Part shown: positions 22,323 through 33,013 of the stretch, one piece after another
How the letters are laid out: each line of letters begins with the position of its first letter
Numbering within the stretch: position 1 is the stretch's first letter
Assembly: GCA_019137255.1 (NCBI GenBank)
Contig: WPDH01000027.1
Span: 372,001-436,000, forward strand
Direction of reading: 5' to 3'
Source of the DNA: Corinectria fuckeliana
Lineage: Eukaryota; Ascomycota; Sordariomycetes; Hypocreales; Nectriaceae
DNA: 64,000 nt
The notes under the pieces: model-generated
Database searches by the model: none
What the model was told of the DNA's origin: nothing
What the model saw: only the letters and a program-made list of their open reading frames with translations
Translations under genes and position numbers: made by a program

Positions 22323-23972
22323 TTACGCCTCGCCCTCCTTCTTAACCGTCTTCTTCTTGTTCTTGTTCTTCTTGTTGCCCGTGTTTCGAGACAGGGGCTG
22401 CTCAAGGATCTTAAGAACCTCCTCATCCTCGATCTTCTTGTCCGACTCGAACTTGCTCAGGTCGGGAGCAGGGGGGGCACCCAGCTTGATGACGCCGTTC
22501 TTGGTGATAGCTGTCTCCGTGTTAGTGAGGAATTCCTTGTTTGTTCTAACTGGACTCTACTCTGCTTTGCAGAGAGCACTTACCGAAGGTGGTGAGAAGT
22601 CTGGCGACCTCACCGTTGTCCTTGTCGCCAACCAGCTCGTACTGGCGGAAGACGTTGCCTCGGACGCACTCGACGACACCGGACTTGGCATCTCTCTCGT
22701 CTTCGAGCTGCCTCAAGCTGAAGGGGAAAGTGCCGAACTTCTTCACAACCTCGGAGAGGATCTTGCGAGAGGTAGGTCGCTTCAGGCCGTAGGTCTGGTT
22801 GGTGCGGCGGTGGAGCGTCGCGCGCTGGTCGATGGACTTGACCTTGCCGGAGCCAGTGCTAACACCAATCTCCACACCCCAGACCTCGCCGATCTCGGGA
22901 ACACCGTCACCCTTGGTACCCTCGGACGGAGCAAGAATAATCTTCTTGTTGCCTTCGATCTCGTTGTGGCCGAACAGCCACGAGGTGGTGCTCTCGACGA
23001 TGTGGACGTCATAGGCGCTGGTGACCTTCTCGATCAGGCTGGTGATCTTGGACTGAGTGGGGGGCTTCTGGGAGGCCGCCTTGGCCTTTTCCTCCTCCGT
23101 TCCCTGCGCCAGCAGACCAGGGGGGACCATCAATCGCAGAAGAAGCTCGTTGGCGTAGTGAGTAGCCAGGATCAGGTCAGCGTGGCGGCCAGTGATGGTC
23201 TCGCCGGCCTTGTCGGCGGGGGTAGCGATGACGGTATCGCAAACAATGGAGCCGAAGCCATCGATTTGAGCGCCGAGCTGGATCTTGATGGGCTCTCCCT
23301 CCTTGATTTCGGCATTGGCCTCGTTCTCGTCGGTGGTCAGGGGAGTGTAGGGTGTGACGTAGGACGCGGGGGAGACGGTGGTGGGGTGAGAGAAGCCTTG
23401 GATTTTTTGGTCAGTGGCAACGGCGCAATTGAGGACGGGAGAAGTGACGGGGACGGACCCTTGTTGATCTTCTTGCCTCGGTAGACTTTGGCGACCTCCT
23501 CCTCGATCAGCTTGTCGCCCTGCTGGCAGATGTCGACGATCTTGGCGCCCGGGACGACAAGCTTGGACACCTCGGCCAGGACCTTCTCGGAGATTTGAGC
23601 GGCGGTCTTGTACTTGGTGATGGTGTCGGGGTTAGCCAACGTGTAGTCTGAAGGGCGTTAGCTATTATTCTTGTAGACATGGCGAGAATGCCGCGGTGGT
23701 GGTTGAAGACGCTATGGAACAGCAGCCGACAGCTAGGTCGACACGAAGCTGTCTGTTGGCGCGGTGCTGGTGCGGCGGGGCAGCAACCGAGGGGCAGGAG
23801 GGAGCATCCGCAGGGCACCAGCTACTGGTGAGAGAGCTGGTTGGGAGCAGCAGAATTTGGACGACGGCGACAGCTTGAGGTGGTACGGCACGTGTGTAGA
23901 AGACGGCATGGAGACGGCAAAGGCCAGGACGAAGAGAAGAGACTCACCAACGACTTCCTTCTCGCCGGACAT
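22323..23972 (-). CDS. Ebp1/Cdb4-like protein with methionine aminopeptidase fold
   Basis: Four minus-strand exons: 23972-23948, 23647-23459, 23396-22584 and 22510-22323; 404 residues, the usual size of PA2G4/Ebp1 and fission yeast Cdb4. Seen: the pita-bread fold of M24 peptidases spread over residues 10-340, with the N-terminal TITKYKTAAQISEKVLAEV helix, GFSHPTTVSPASYVTPYTPL, IQLGAQIDGFGSIVCDTVIA and KRPTSRKILSEVVKKFG. A lysine-rich tail (NKKNKNKKKTVKKEGEA) ends the protein. Members of this family have lost the metal-binding aminopeptidase residues and instead bind ribosomes, RNA or curved DNA, linking growth signalling to translation. Intron 1 is 300 bp, five times longer than introns 2 and 3. 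The start ATG gives MSGEKEVV, typical of the family. Confidence 0.9.
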
Positions 23973-25377
23973 GATGGGCGTGGATTTCTCGGGGTAGTTG
24001 CGGGAAAAGGGTCCGGGTACGATGATTCTGGCGTGGCAGACGGATGGTTGCTCAGTCGGAGCAGAGCAGGTGGAATTTGAGAGGAGGGGTTTGGGGAGGG
24101 GTTTGGGGAGGGTTTCGAGGGTTGGTGGAGGGATGGAGGGGATGGAGGGGACGGTGGAGGGGTTATTACATAGTCATTCGCTATTAGTTAGGTTCGGGCA
24201 AGTAAGTAAACTCGCCCCATTCATTCTCGATTATGTGTGTGTGTGTCGTTGTGTGCGTGCGCCACAAGACCTCGAGCTGGACCACAGCAGCATCATCCCG
24301 GAGGATGCATGACCAATGGAACCACTAAACCCAATGCCCATGGCGAGAAACTCGGCGCTAGCATGGAGAACGGACAAGGCTCGCCTCAGCCATAAGTAAG
24401 TAATTAAGCCAGAGCCCGCCTCGGCGTGATTGTCTTTGTCAGTGTACGGTAGTTGCTTTTGGGAGCTCGCTGGAGTTCATCAGCCCTACTTTCCGTCTTA
24501 CGTGCTAAGGCAACTGTTTCCCGCTCGAGGACAAGAATACCCTATACCCTTTGGCTGTTTTACACGCATCATGTACTCATACATTTTAAGCTGTATAATT
24601 ATGCTTGAATCGTTATGTGAGATTGTCTGATTGCTCCATATTCCCTAAATGGATGCATTGCGGTCGATTCGAGTCATCATGGAGGGAACGTTCAACACTC
24701 CTTCACTTTGTGAAGATCATGCAAACTGCAAACCATTTCGAATTACCCAATTGCCATGGGATTTGCAAACAGCAAAGCATAATAACGGAAACAGGTATTC
24801 TTAAGCCCGACTATAACCCATCGACAATTGAAATGAAGCCACATATCGGGATACCCTAGTGCGGACGGAAAACGACAATACAAATCAATTGCAGCCCATC
24901 TAAGTCCGCATGTTTACAAGAGGCAACTGAGTGGCATGACGTGCCCCGGGACGAGCCGCAAAGCCACACTTCATCAAGTACTGTGGCGTTCGTCTTACCC
25001 CTTGCGGCTACTAGTATTCAGGGTAAGTTGTGGCTGGGGAAGTACTGTACACTACTGCCCAGGGCAAACCGACTGCGATAACACGAGTCCCAGTACATAC
25101 ATACTTACCTAGTAGCCTTCGCGGCGCGGCAGAATCCTCTCTCGCTCGCACCCGCACCTGGAACAAATCTACGCCTTACTGCCTGGCAATTTCTGGCCTC
25201 GCGCGTTGCCGTACGCCTCTTAACCCACGCATCCACGCAGCCACGATCCACACATCCACGATCCAACACCACGACCGCCGCAATCGCGTCGCGCATCGAG
25301 CGAGCATCGAGAACCGCGCGTCCCGTCCAATCTTCCGCCATCGTTGCGGCCCTTCCGCTGCGCCGCGACCATCCGCC
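23973..25377. other. Divergent promoter region between Ebp1-like and SNF5 genes
   Basis: The two genes are transcribed away from each other, so this 1.4-kb spacer holds both promoters. A G-quadruplex motif lies about 115-140 bases upstream of the Ebp1-like ATG. The central part (about 24560-24900) is richer in A/T. Short open frames there show no known domain. Confidence 0.6.
24086..24112 (+). other. Predicted G-quadruplex motif
   Basis: The plus strand has four runs of four guanines separated by loops of 3, 1 and 3 bases, followed by another G3 run, which fits the G3+N1-7 quadruplex rule with room to spare. G-rich sequence continues to about 24162. It lies on the non-template-like side upstream of the Ebp1-like start. 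A role is inferred only. Confidence 0.7.
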
Positions 25378-27592
25378 ATGGCCGCCCAGCCCTCCGCGTC
25401 CATGGCGCCTGCGACGGGCTCGGCGTCGACCGCGACGGGCTCGGCGTCGACCGCGACGTCCGGCCCCGGCATGGACTCGGCCACCAAGCCCGCTGCCGCC
25501 GACATGCCCGTCCGCACCAAGGAGACGTTTGACAAGCTGATGGTCGAGCGCTTCATCACCCGTGATGCCATTGCCGCCGCGGCGCTCGGCGGTCAGCTCG
25601 ACCACACCCGCAAGTCCACCGCCGACACGCGCGAGAAGATCCAGGAGTATCGCATGGTCCGCACGGAATATCGCCAATGGTTCCCTCCCGCAAAGCTGTA
25701 CGGCGAGGGCTACAACGGCTTTGCAAATGGCTACACAGAGAACCAGGCGCCCTCTAGGATCGTCTATCCCTCCCAGAAACCCCGACCCGGCCAGCGCACC
25801 ACACCACCCCTCAAATACAAGCGCAAGGACATGCTGAAGCAGGCCGAGCAGCACGAGGAACTAGTCCCCCTACGCCTCGAAGTCGAGTGGGACAAGATTA
25901 AGCTCCGCGACACCTTCACCTGGAACCTGCACGAACGCATCCTGCAGGTCGAACTGTTTGCTGCACAGCTTGTCGAGGACATGGGCTTGAAGCCCCCGGC
26001 CTTCCAGCCCGTCTACGAGCAGGTTGTCCACCAAATGCGCGAGCAGCTCAACGATTTTTACCCCTTTGCCTACACGGAAGACGACGCGCTAGACCCCGAG
26101 CTCCCTTACTCTGCGTATAAGAACGACGAGATGCGAATCCTCGTGAAGCTCAACATCACCGTCGGCCAGCACACGCTCGTTGACCAGTTCGAGTGGGAGA
26201 TCAACAACCCGGCGAACTCGCCCGAAGAGTTCGCCGCCAACATGGCTAGGGATCTTTCTCTGTCGGGAGAGTTTGCGACGGCGATTGCCCATTGCATTCG
26301 GGAACAGACGCAGTTGTTCACTAGGAGCTTGTACAGCATCGGCCACCCGTTCGACGGACGACCTGTCGAGGACCCCGACCTCGTAAACGCTTTCCTACAG
26401 ACTCCTCTCCAAGCCGTTTTCCGACCGCAGCAGCAGGCCAAGGACTACTCCCCGTATCTGTACGAGCTCAGCGAGGCCGACCAAGAGCGAAACGAGACCA
26501 TCCTCTCGCGCGAGCAACGACGCCAGAAGCGATCCATCAACCGAAGAGGTGGCCCTCAACTCCCCGATCTTCGAGAAAGACAGCGCACAATCCGAACTCT
26601 CATCATGTCGTCTGTCCTCCCCGGGGCTGCTACCTCGATTGACGACACTCGTCTGTACAAGCGGGCCGCTGGTACTAGTCGGAAGCGCGTCGTCCGGGAC
26701 GGTGACTTGTCGGAGTCCGACGATAGCGAAGACTCAGCTCCCGACTCACCCGCTCCCTCACAAATGGCCGGCACTGCCCGAACACGGGGCATGCGTGGAG
26801 CTGCGTCAGCCGCCCAGCAGAGAATGGCCAACTTGGGCCGCTCAGAGACGCCCGAGACCGGCGGCTCTGTTTCGCATCACCACGAGACGCGGACGACTCG
26901 CCGCTTCAGAGACGAGACGGAGGAGCCCACGCATATGTTGGTGACGTTGAAGGTGAACCGGGATAAGCTGAGGAGGCTGCTGAGGGGCGACTATCGGCCT
27001 TCGAGGACGCCTTCGCAGACGCCCGTTCCCAACCCGCGAGGCAACAGTGCTTCTGTGCCTCCAAGGTCTATGCCTCCTCCTCCATCTACTCCCTCCGCAT
27101 CAACGCCCACCATTCAGAACTCTTCAACCTTCCCGCCCGGCCAAATAGGCCGTCTCCCAGCCCCCCCGCCCGTACCTGGGCAATCGCCTCCGCCAGCAGT
27201 AAGTGACGCCTGTCCTGCCCCAAACCATGCCCAACCCCTTTCTTGATGCTGATCCGACTTCTCTCCTGCAGCCTCCACCACCCGAGTGGCTCATCAACGC
27301 CCTCAAGCAGCTGGAGAGGCAGTACCCCAACGGCGACAAGTTCGAGGCCATAATGAAGTACTCGTACCTGGATCCCATCACGGAGCTCCCCATCCAGGGC
27401 CAGCCGCTCCCCGACGGCGTTAAGTTCGCCTGGCTGCCGCGCATCCGCTGCCTCGATTGCACCACCAAGCTCTACACCCCCGGCCCCGATATGACGGCCC
27501 AGAAGTTCGAGGCCCATCTCAAGTTCTCAGGCCACCGCGAGAAGGTCCGCCAGCGCAAGGCTCAGGAAGCCGGTGCTTCAGGGAGCTCATAA
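25378..27592 (+). CDS. snf5: SNF5/SMARCB1-family subunit of SWI/SNF-type remodeller
   Basis: Two exons, 25378-27198 and 27272-27592, with a 73-bp intron; 713 residues. Seen: an Ala/Thr/Ser-rich start, then the SNF5 homology region with its two tandem repeats at about residues 160-345 (first repeat ELVPLRLEVEWDKIKLRDTF, second from MRILVKLNITVGQHTLVDQF and ending FDGRPVEDPDL), a Ser/Asp-rich acidic patch near 440-465, and a proline-rich segment before the intron. The second exon encodes the fungal C-terminal module with WLPRIRCLDCTTKLYTPGPD, a two-cysteine knuckle seen in filamentous ascomycete Snf5. The family anchors the remodelling ATPase to the nucleosome acidic patch. A frame stays open 116 codons upstream of the chosen ATG, but without an ATG, so 25378 is preferred. 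A 21-bp direct duplication lies at about 25412-25453. The RSC paralogue Sfh1 is the alternative. Confidence 0.88.
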
Positions 27593-28421
27593 ACCTTGGC
27601 CGAGTCTGGCTTGCGGGGCGTTGCTAAGAGGGCTGAGAGACTCCCTTGTACGGAGCATCCTTAACCTTTTCGTATGCGCCTTTCTCGCTGCGCTGTTTTC
27701 GGTTATGTACTGTAGCGAAGAAAGAAAGAAAGATGTCGGGGAGGGCACAGGGGCGTTTTCCCCCCTTTTTCCATTATGTTAATCAACCCAAGTCTAGGGA
27801 GTAAAACAAACCTGTACATAAAACTCATACGCCGTGGGAGGAAACGGGGACGGACGACGAGGAAACGATGGGCGCCATAGGGGTGGAGGGCCGAATTACC
27901 CCTTTTTTTATCCCTTTGAGGCTGGTCAATTTTCTGGAGTCTTTGTCTGGAAACCGGGAGGGGTTTCAAAAACCAACATTTATAGCTGGGTTAGGACACG
28001 GGAATAAATCCAAAGCGTTGTTCAGTCAGCCATAACGCATCGCGAGTTCGCAAGTCTTCCATTTGGTGGCGGTGCCTAATGCGAAGAACATCACCACGTC
28101 CACTTCATTGAGACACCGGCCAGCGCGTATCAAAACTCTTCATGGCCACAGGGCGAGGATGGGTATACGAAACGAACTAAATACAAGGGGCCTCCCGACT
28201 CCGCCCGATATCGAAGCAAGCAGTCCGTCCAACAACTGCCCCTTCATCGTGACCTCCCACATCATCAAGCCTGTAGTGAAGGAAGAACAAGAACAACAAA
28301 AACAACAGCCCACTAGTCAATGGCCACCCATATACCTGGCAAGATTCGATTCTCAAGCCACCTGGCTCACCTGAGTTTTTTAGAACGTACATAACTTCCC
28401 TGCTAGTTGCGCTGTGCTCCA
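27593..28421. other. Convergent 3' intergenic region
   Basis: This spacer lies between the ends of the SNF5 and Pds5 genes. It holds both 3' UTRs. T- and A-rich tracts near 27765 and 27900 could be part of polyadenylation signals. No gene is recognised. Confidence 0.5.
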
Positions 28422-31400
28422 TCACTCGTCGCTGTCCACCTCCATTTCGTCCTTGGTCCTTCGCGACCTCGCCGGCCGGGAGGGACGCTGGGGTTCTGGC
28501 CTGGTAGCCTTGTCTTTAGAAGTAGCCGCCTTGCGTCCGTTCGACTTGGGCGGCCCAGGCTCTTCCTCCTCGGACTGAGGAGCTTCGTCGTCGTCCTTTG
28601 TTGGCGCCTCGTCTGCCAACTCGGCGTCGCTCTTGTCTTCGTCCCCATCCTCGTCGGCTTCATCGTCACCCGAAGGGGCGTCTGATAACTCTGAATCCTG
28701 GTCCGCCTTTTTGTTGTTTTCATACTCCCACTCAGCCACGCCTTCCAGCATCTCCTCCTCGTCTTCTTCGTCGTCTCGCTCGGTGTAGATGGAGACCTTG
28801 TGGGAACGGCCGCTACGGCGGCGCTCTCCCGGCGGTGGCGACGAGGCGTCTTTGGACGGTCGGGTTTTCCTAGGCTTGGAGCTCTTCTTCGCCCTTGTTG
28901 CCTTGCTCTTGCCCGCACGCTTTTCTCGAATCACGGTCTTGATCTGGGTTCTAGCCCGTTTGGCAGGGGGATCATTCCGCTCATTCATGGACTTGCGCTT
29001 CTGTCGGGATCCATTAGTGCCGAGCCTCCGTCGTTAAGTGCGACGTACCTTCTTGCGATCCATGGCCCTGATCAAATCATCGAGTTTTTCGTCTAGCTCG
29101 TCTGGAATGTACAGCTTCTTGGCGATTTCCTGGGCCACTTCGCTGGATGGAAGGGCCTGGTAAAGTCCGCTTGGCAGACCAACCTTGTCTGGCCAGGCTT
29201 GAAAGACCCAATTCCTCTTTTCCTGCCATTTCCGAATGACGGCCTGTGCGAGGTCGCTTAGGACATAGAGCCTGTCGCTGGCCTCGGGGTTGATGCCGTC
29301 TCGGGTTTGCTTGACCCTCTCCGCGTACTTGTAGATCAAGGAAATGTTCTCCTCGGACGCCACGGCGTTGAGGTAAAAGAGGAAGTAATTGGCAAAGTCA
29401 GCGAGATCACTGGGATCGGAGCTATAATCAGGGTGGTGGGCCAACAAAGGAATCAGCCTTCCCATCATGGCCTCCATGATCTGTCGTTTGCCCTCCTCGT
29501 AGTACCGCACGCGAGACCTGAGCCAAGTCTCGACCCTGGTTTTCACCTCTGTCACTGGCTCAAAGGCAACCAGGAAGAGAATCGTGTAGAACCTGGCCCG
29601 TAGCCGCCCGCTGGCAATGTAGTTCTGAATCTTCTCCATGAAGCGACGACGAACGTTCAGCTCGCTATCTTGCACAAGCTCGGCTAGCTTGTTAAAGCTT
29701 GCCGCGTCCAATTGATCGTCATACTTCCTGACGGTGCAGAGCTTCAATATTAGCTGGCCAGCAAGAAGTCTGAGGCGCTTCTTGTGGGCCAAAGGGGTGT
29801 CCTTGACCTTGCAAAACTCCCCTTCCATCATGACAAGCGTTTTAAGTAGCTTTAACACAGGCTTGACTCGCTCGTTGGCATCAGGCTCCTGCTCATTAGC
29901 CAGCACCTGGTTCACCAGTGCCTTGAGAGAGAGGCACTTCGCCTGAAGTTCCTCATTCATATCCGCGTCCTCAACCCATGAGCGTTTCGGATCCTCCTCG
30001 TCTGTGCGAACTTGACGTAGGATTTTCTTGATGGTAAGCTCATGGATCGCATCGTCGAAGTCTGCGGTGACCGTCGGTGCCAGTCTCTCCAGCTGACTGA
30101 CGGCGGCTAATCGGTTGAGGAAGTGAGATGACCCGTAGTCCCAGTCCTTCATGACTTTCTGCAGAAGATTGGTGGCGGTGACCTTGCTCTTGTCGTCGTT
30201 CTTGGCGAGTAGGATGTTCACAGCATACTTGGCAGCTCTGCAAGGAGTTCCATACAGTGCGTAATCCATGAGCACCTGGACAAATTTCCTATCGTAGGTG
30301 ATGTCGTCGGGATATCTCTTGGAGTATGACGAGTATGCTTTGAGAATGTCCACCATGGTCGGATCATTAGCTCGGCTCTCTGACGGCACTTGGTTAATGA
30401 TCTCGCCGCGCAGGTTTTCTGAATGCGCCTTGAAGAGATCCGGGTTTCGTTGCGAAATGTCATTGAGAATCTCGTGAGCAACTGTGGCAAACCCATCCTT
30501 GTCATTCTTGGAGTAGTCCATGATGGTTGCAAGGTGGCTTCGGTTGAACATGAGGGAGCTGGATCGGTAGATGAGAGGAATGAGCGTGTCTAGACAGCTC
30601 GCCGCCGAGCTGGCCTGGATTTTGGCGATGAGCTCGTTGATGGCCCTTCGCACGGTCTTGTAGTCACTGTCAGAGCCGATGGCAAACTTCATAAGCTGGT
30701 AATTGCGGCGCTCGTTGAGCTTTGCGAACTTTTGAAGATCGCCGCGAACCTTGAGAGGGTCGGGGAAGAAGGTGCCGAACCACTGGAAGGTCTTGTTCAA
30801 GCCGGCCTTGACCTTCTCCTCGTTCGAATCAATCACACCGCCGTTGTATGCCTCACATTGATGGATGAAAACAGCAACACCCTTGGCGACCTGAGGCTGG
30901 CGAGCCTGCATGGCGAAGAAGGCCTTCTTGGCAGGGGCATCGAGTGACTTCAACATCAACAGTATCCTCTCGGCGCGGATTTTGTCTTGATCAGTCTGGC
31001 TTCCGTTCGACTGTCCCTGAGACTGCGAAGCGGCGGCAGCAGAAGCCTTTTGCCCTTTTCCTTTAATCGCCGGGTATTTGAGAGGGACCAGACACTCAAA
31101 CATCACTCGGTCCAAGAGGATGTTTAGATCAGGGTCATTGGCATAGAAGGCGTTGATGATGCGAGACGGAACCCCGCCTAGGCAAGCCGTGACGGTCTCC
31201 TGGCCTTCAGCAAGTTCTCCGGCACCAACAGCCCATAGTTTTCCAAGGAGAACCATGGCATCGACTCGCACGGCTGGCCTTCGGTCTCGACAGCGGTCGG
31301 CAAGACTTGCGAAGATCGATCCCTCCTTATCAACACCACCATTAACGCCAAGCTTCAGAATAATGTCGCGGAACTCGAAAAGCTCGATGGCTTTGACGGC

Positions 31401-33013
31401 AGCCAATCGGACCTTTTCTTCGCTGTCATTGAGCTTGTCCCCCAGGCCCCTGACGAGTTCGTTCTCATCCTCTCGGCTCAGACCAATGCCGCCGGCAGAC
31501 GTGGATAAGATGTAACCCACCGCCGAAACCCAGGCACTGCGGATGGTGCCGGTCTTGTCATTTCTTCGGCCAACGAAGTTGCGGTAGGCGACGGGGTGGG
31601 TTTGAGCAAAGGATTGGGGAGAATATGGCTTCGTCAAGACGCTTTCTTCAGCAACAGGTGCTGGTGTATCATCCAATAATCGAAGAGGAGGGTACGCAAT
31701 TGGATCTAGCCCAGGAGGTGGAGGAGGTCCTGCAGCGCCAATTCCGGAAACCATGTCTCCGATGGTTTCAGTGGCAATTTGGCGTAGGTGGATGTTGTCT
31801 GCAGAGAGTTCGGCCTCGATCTGAGGGACGACATTCTGGAGCACAGTCGGGGCAGCTCGCCAGAGCTCGCGAATAAGGAGATGGGCCTGGCGCAAGCTCT
31901 TGAGATCGGCGTCTGAAGGTCCCGAGATGCCGTCTTCCTCATCCGAGTCGTCTCCCTGTCGATGGCCATTGGATTTCGTCGCGAACCCAGAGGCATTGAG
32001 GATGACATCGCTAAAGTACTGGCTCACATAGCGTGCCATCTTGTCTGAGCATCCGTTGCAGATGTTCTTGGCCATGACGTATGCGGGTGGCTCTGACTTG
32101 ACGAGAAGGGTGGACTGGTTGCCGTTCTGCTCGCGATTTCGGTTTCCACCAGGGGGAGCAGCCCTTAAGAACTGGCTGATGATGGCATCAATGATCGAAG
32201 CTGACACGCTGCCGGATTCATCGATCAGTTGAACGAGCATCTCGGTTAGATGGATCTCGACGTCTTTGGCGACCTGCTCTTCGGAGGAAGCCTTAGAAGT
32301 GGACGACACCCCATCAAAGGTGGAGTTGAAGAGGCGCAAGAGGAGGTCATCGGCGCCGTGGACTTCGGTAATGAGGAGGATACTCTTGACGTCGGTCAGG
32401 GACATCAGAACATATTTGTGCTGGCTGTCGTAAGGGTTCGTCGGATCGTACAAAGCCGGCAGAATGTCCTTGATGAACAAAGTAAACATCATCTGCATTG
32501 ACAGGTTAGCTGACAACTGAAAGCGAGGGTAGAAGGCGCATTGATGCGCACCTTGAGCTGGTCGTCCGTCAAGGGGGCGTCGGGGACGTAGAGCCGCAAG
32601 ATGTCGACCAAACAGCACGCGGTGTAGGCCTTGACGCCACGGTCCTTGTGTTGGAGGAGGTTGCGATGGCCCAGCTTGGCGGCGACATCCTTGAGCGACT
32701 CGAGGTCGGTGGCGCCCTGATCGAGGTCGGCAAGCTCCTTGGAAAGCCTCTCTAGGCGTTTGATCAGAGTGCCCGTTGGAATTGGCTTTGCAGGCCGCCA
32801 TGAGAGCTCCTCGTCGAACTGTAGGCTGCGCTCCTCTCCCTCTCCCTCTCCCTCTCCCTCGTCTTCTAGTTGGGAGCCTGGCTCGTGGGCCTCTGCCTCG
32901 GGATCCTGTTCTGGATGGTTCTGTTCCGTTACCTCCTCCTCCTCCTCTTCATGATCGGCCTCCTCGACCTCGGCGGGTGGCTTCTCAGCAGCGCGTGTGC
33001 GACGGCGCGCCAT
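28422..33013 (-). CDS. pds5: Sister-chromatid cohesion factor Pds5 (BimD/Spo76 homologue)
   Basis: Three minus-strand exons: 33013-32552, 32492-29049 and 29000-28422; 1494 residues, in the family's size range. Seen: a Glu-rich N-terminus, then the Pds5 entry motif KAYTACCLVDILRLYVPDAP at about residues 129-148, followed by an almost continuous helical, HEAT-repeat body to about residue 1300. The last exon starts KKRKSMNERNDPPAKRART and gives a basic, SGRSHKVSIYTE-containing tail and then an acidic stretch ending EMEVDSDE. Family role: binds the cohesin ring together with Wapl and Scc3, supporting cohesion and also release, acetylation by Eco1, and meiotic chromosome axis structure (Spo76 in Sordaria). 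Introns are 59 and 48 bp. The start is the first ATG of the frame. Confidence 0.93.

Noticed and set aside
22357..23484. 375-codon frame opposite the Ebp1-like gene
   Set aside because: It is a shadow frame across an intron of the real gene; the minus-strand reading gives a full, conserved family member.
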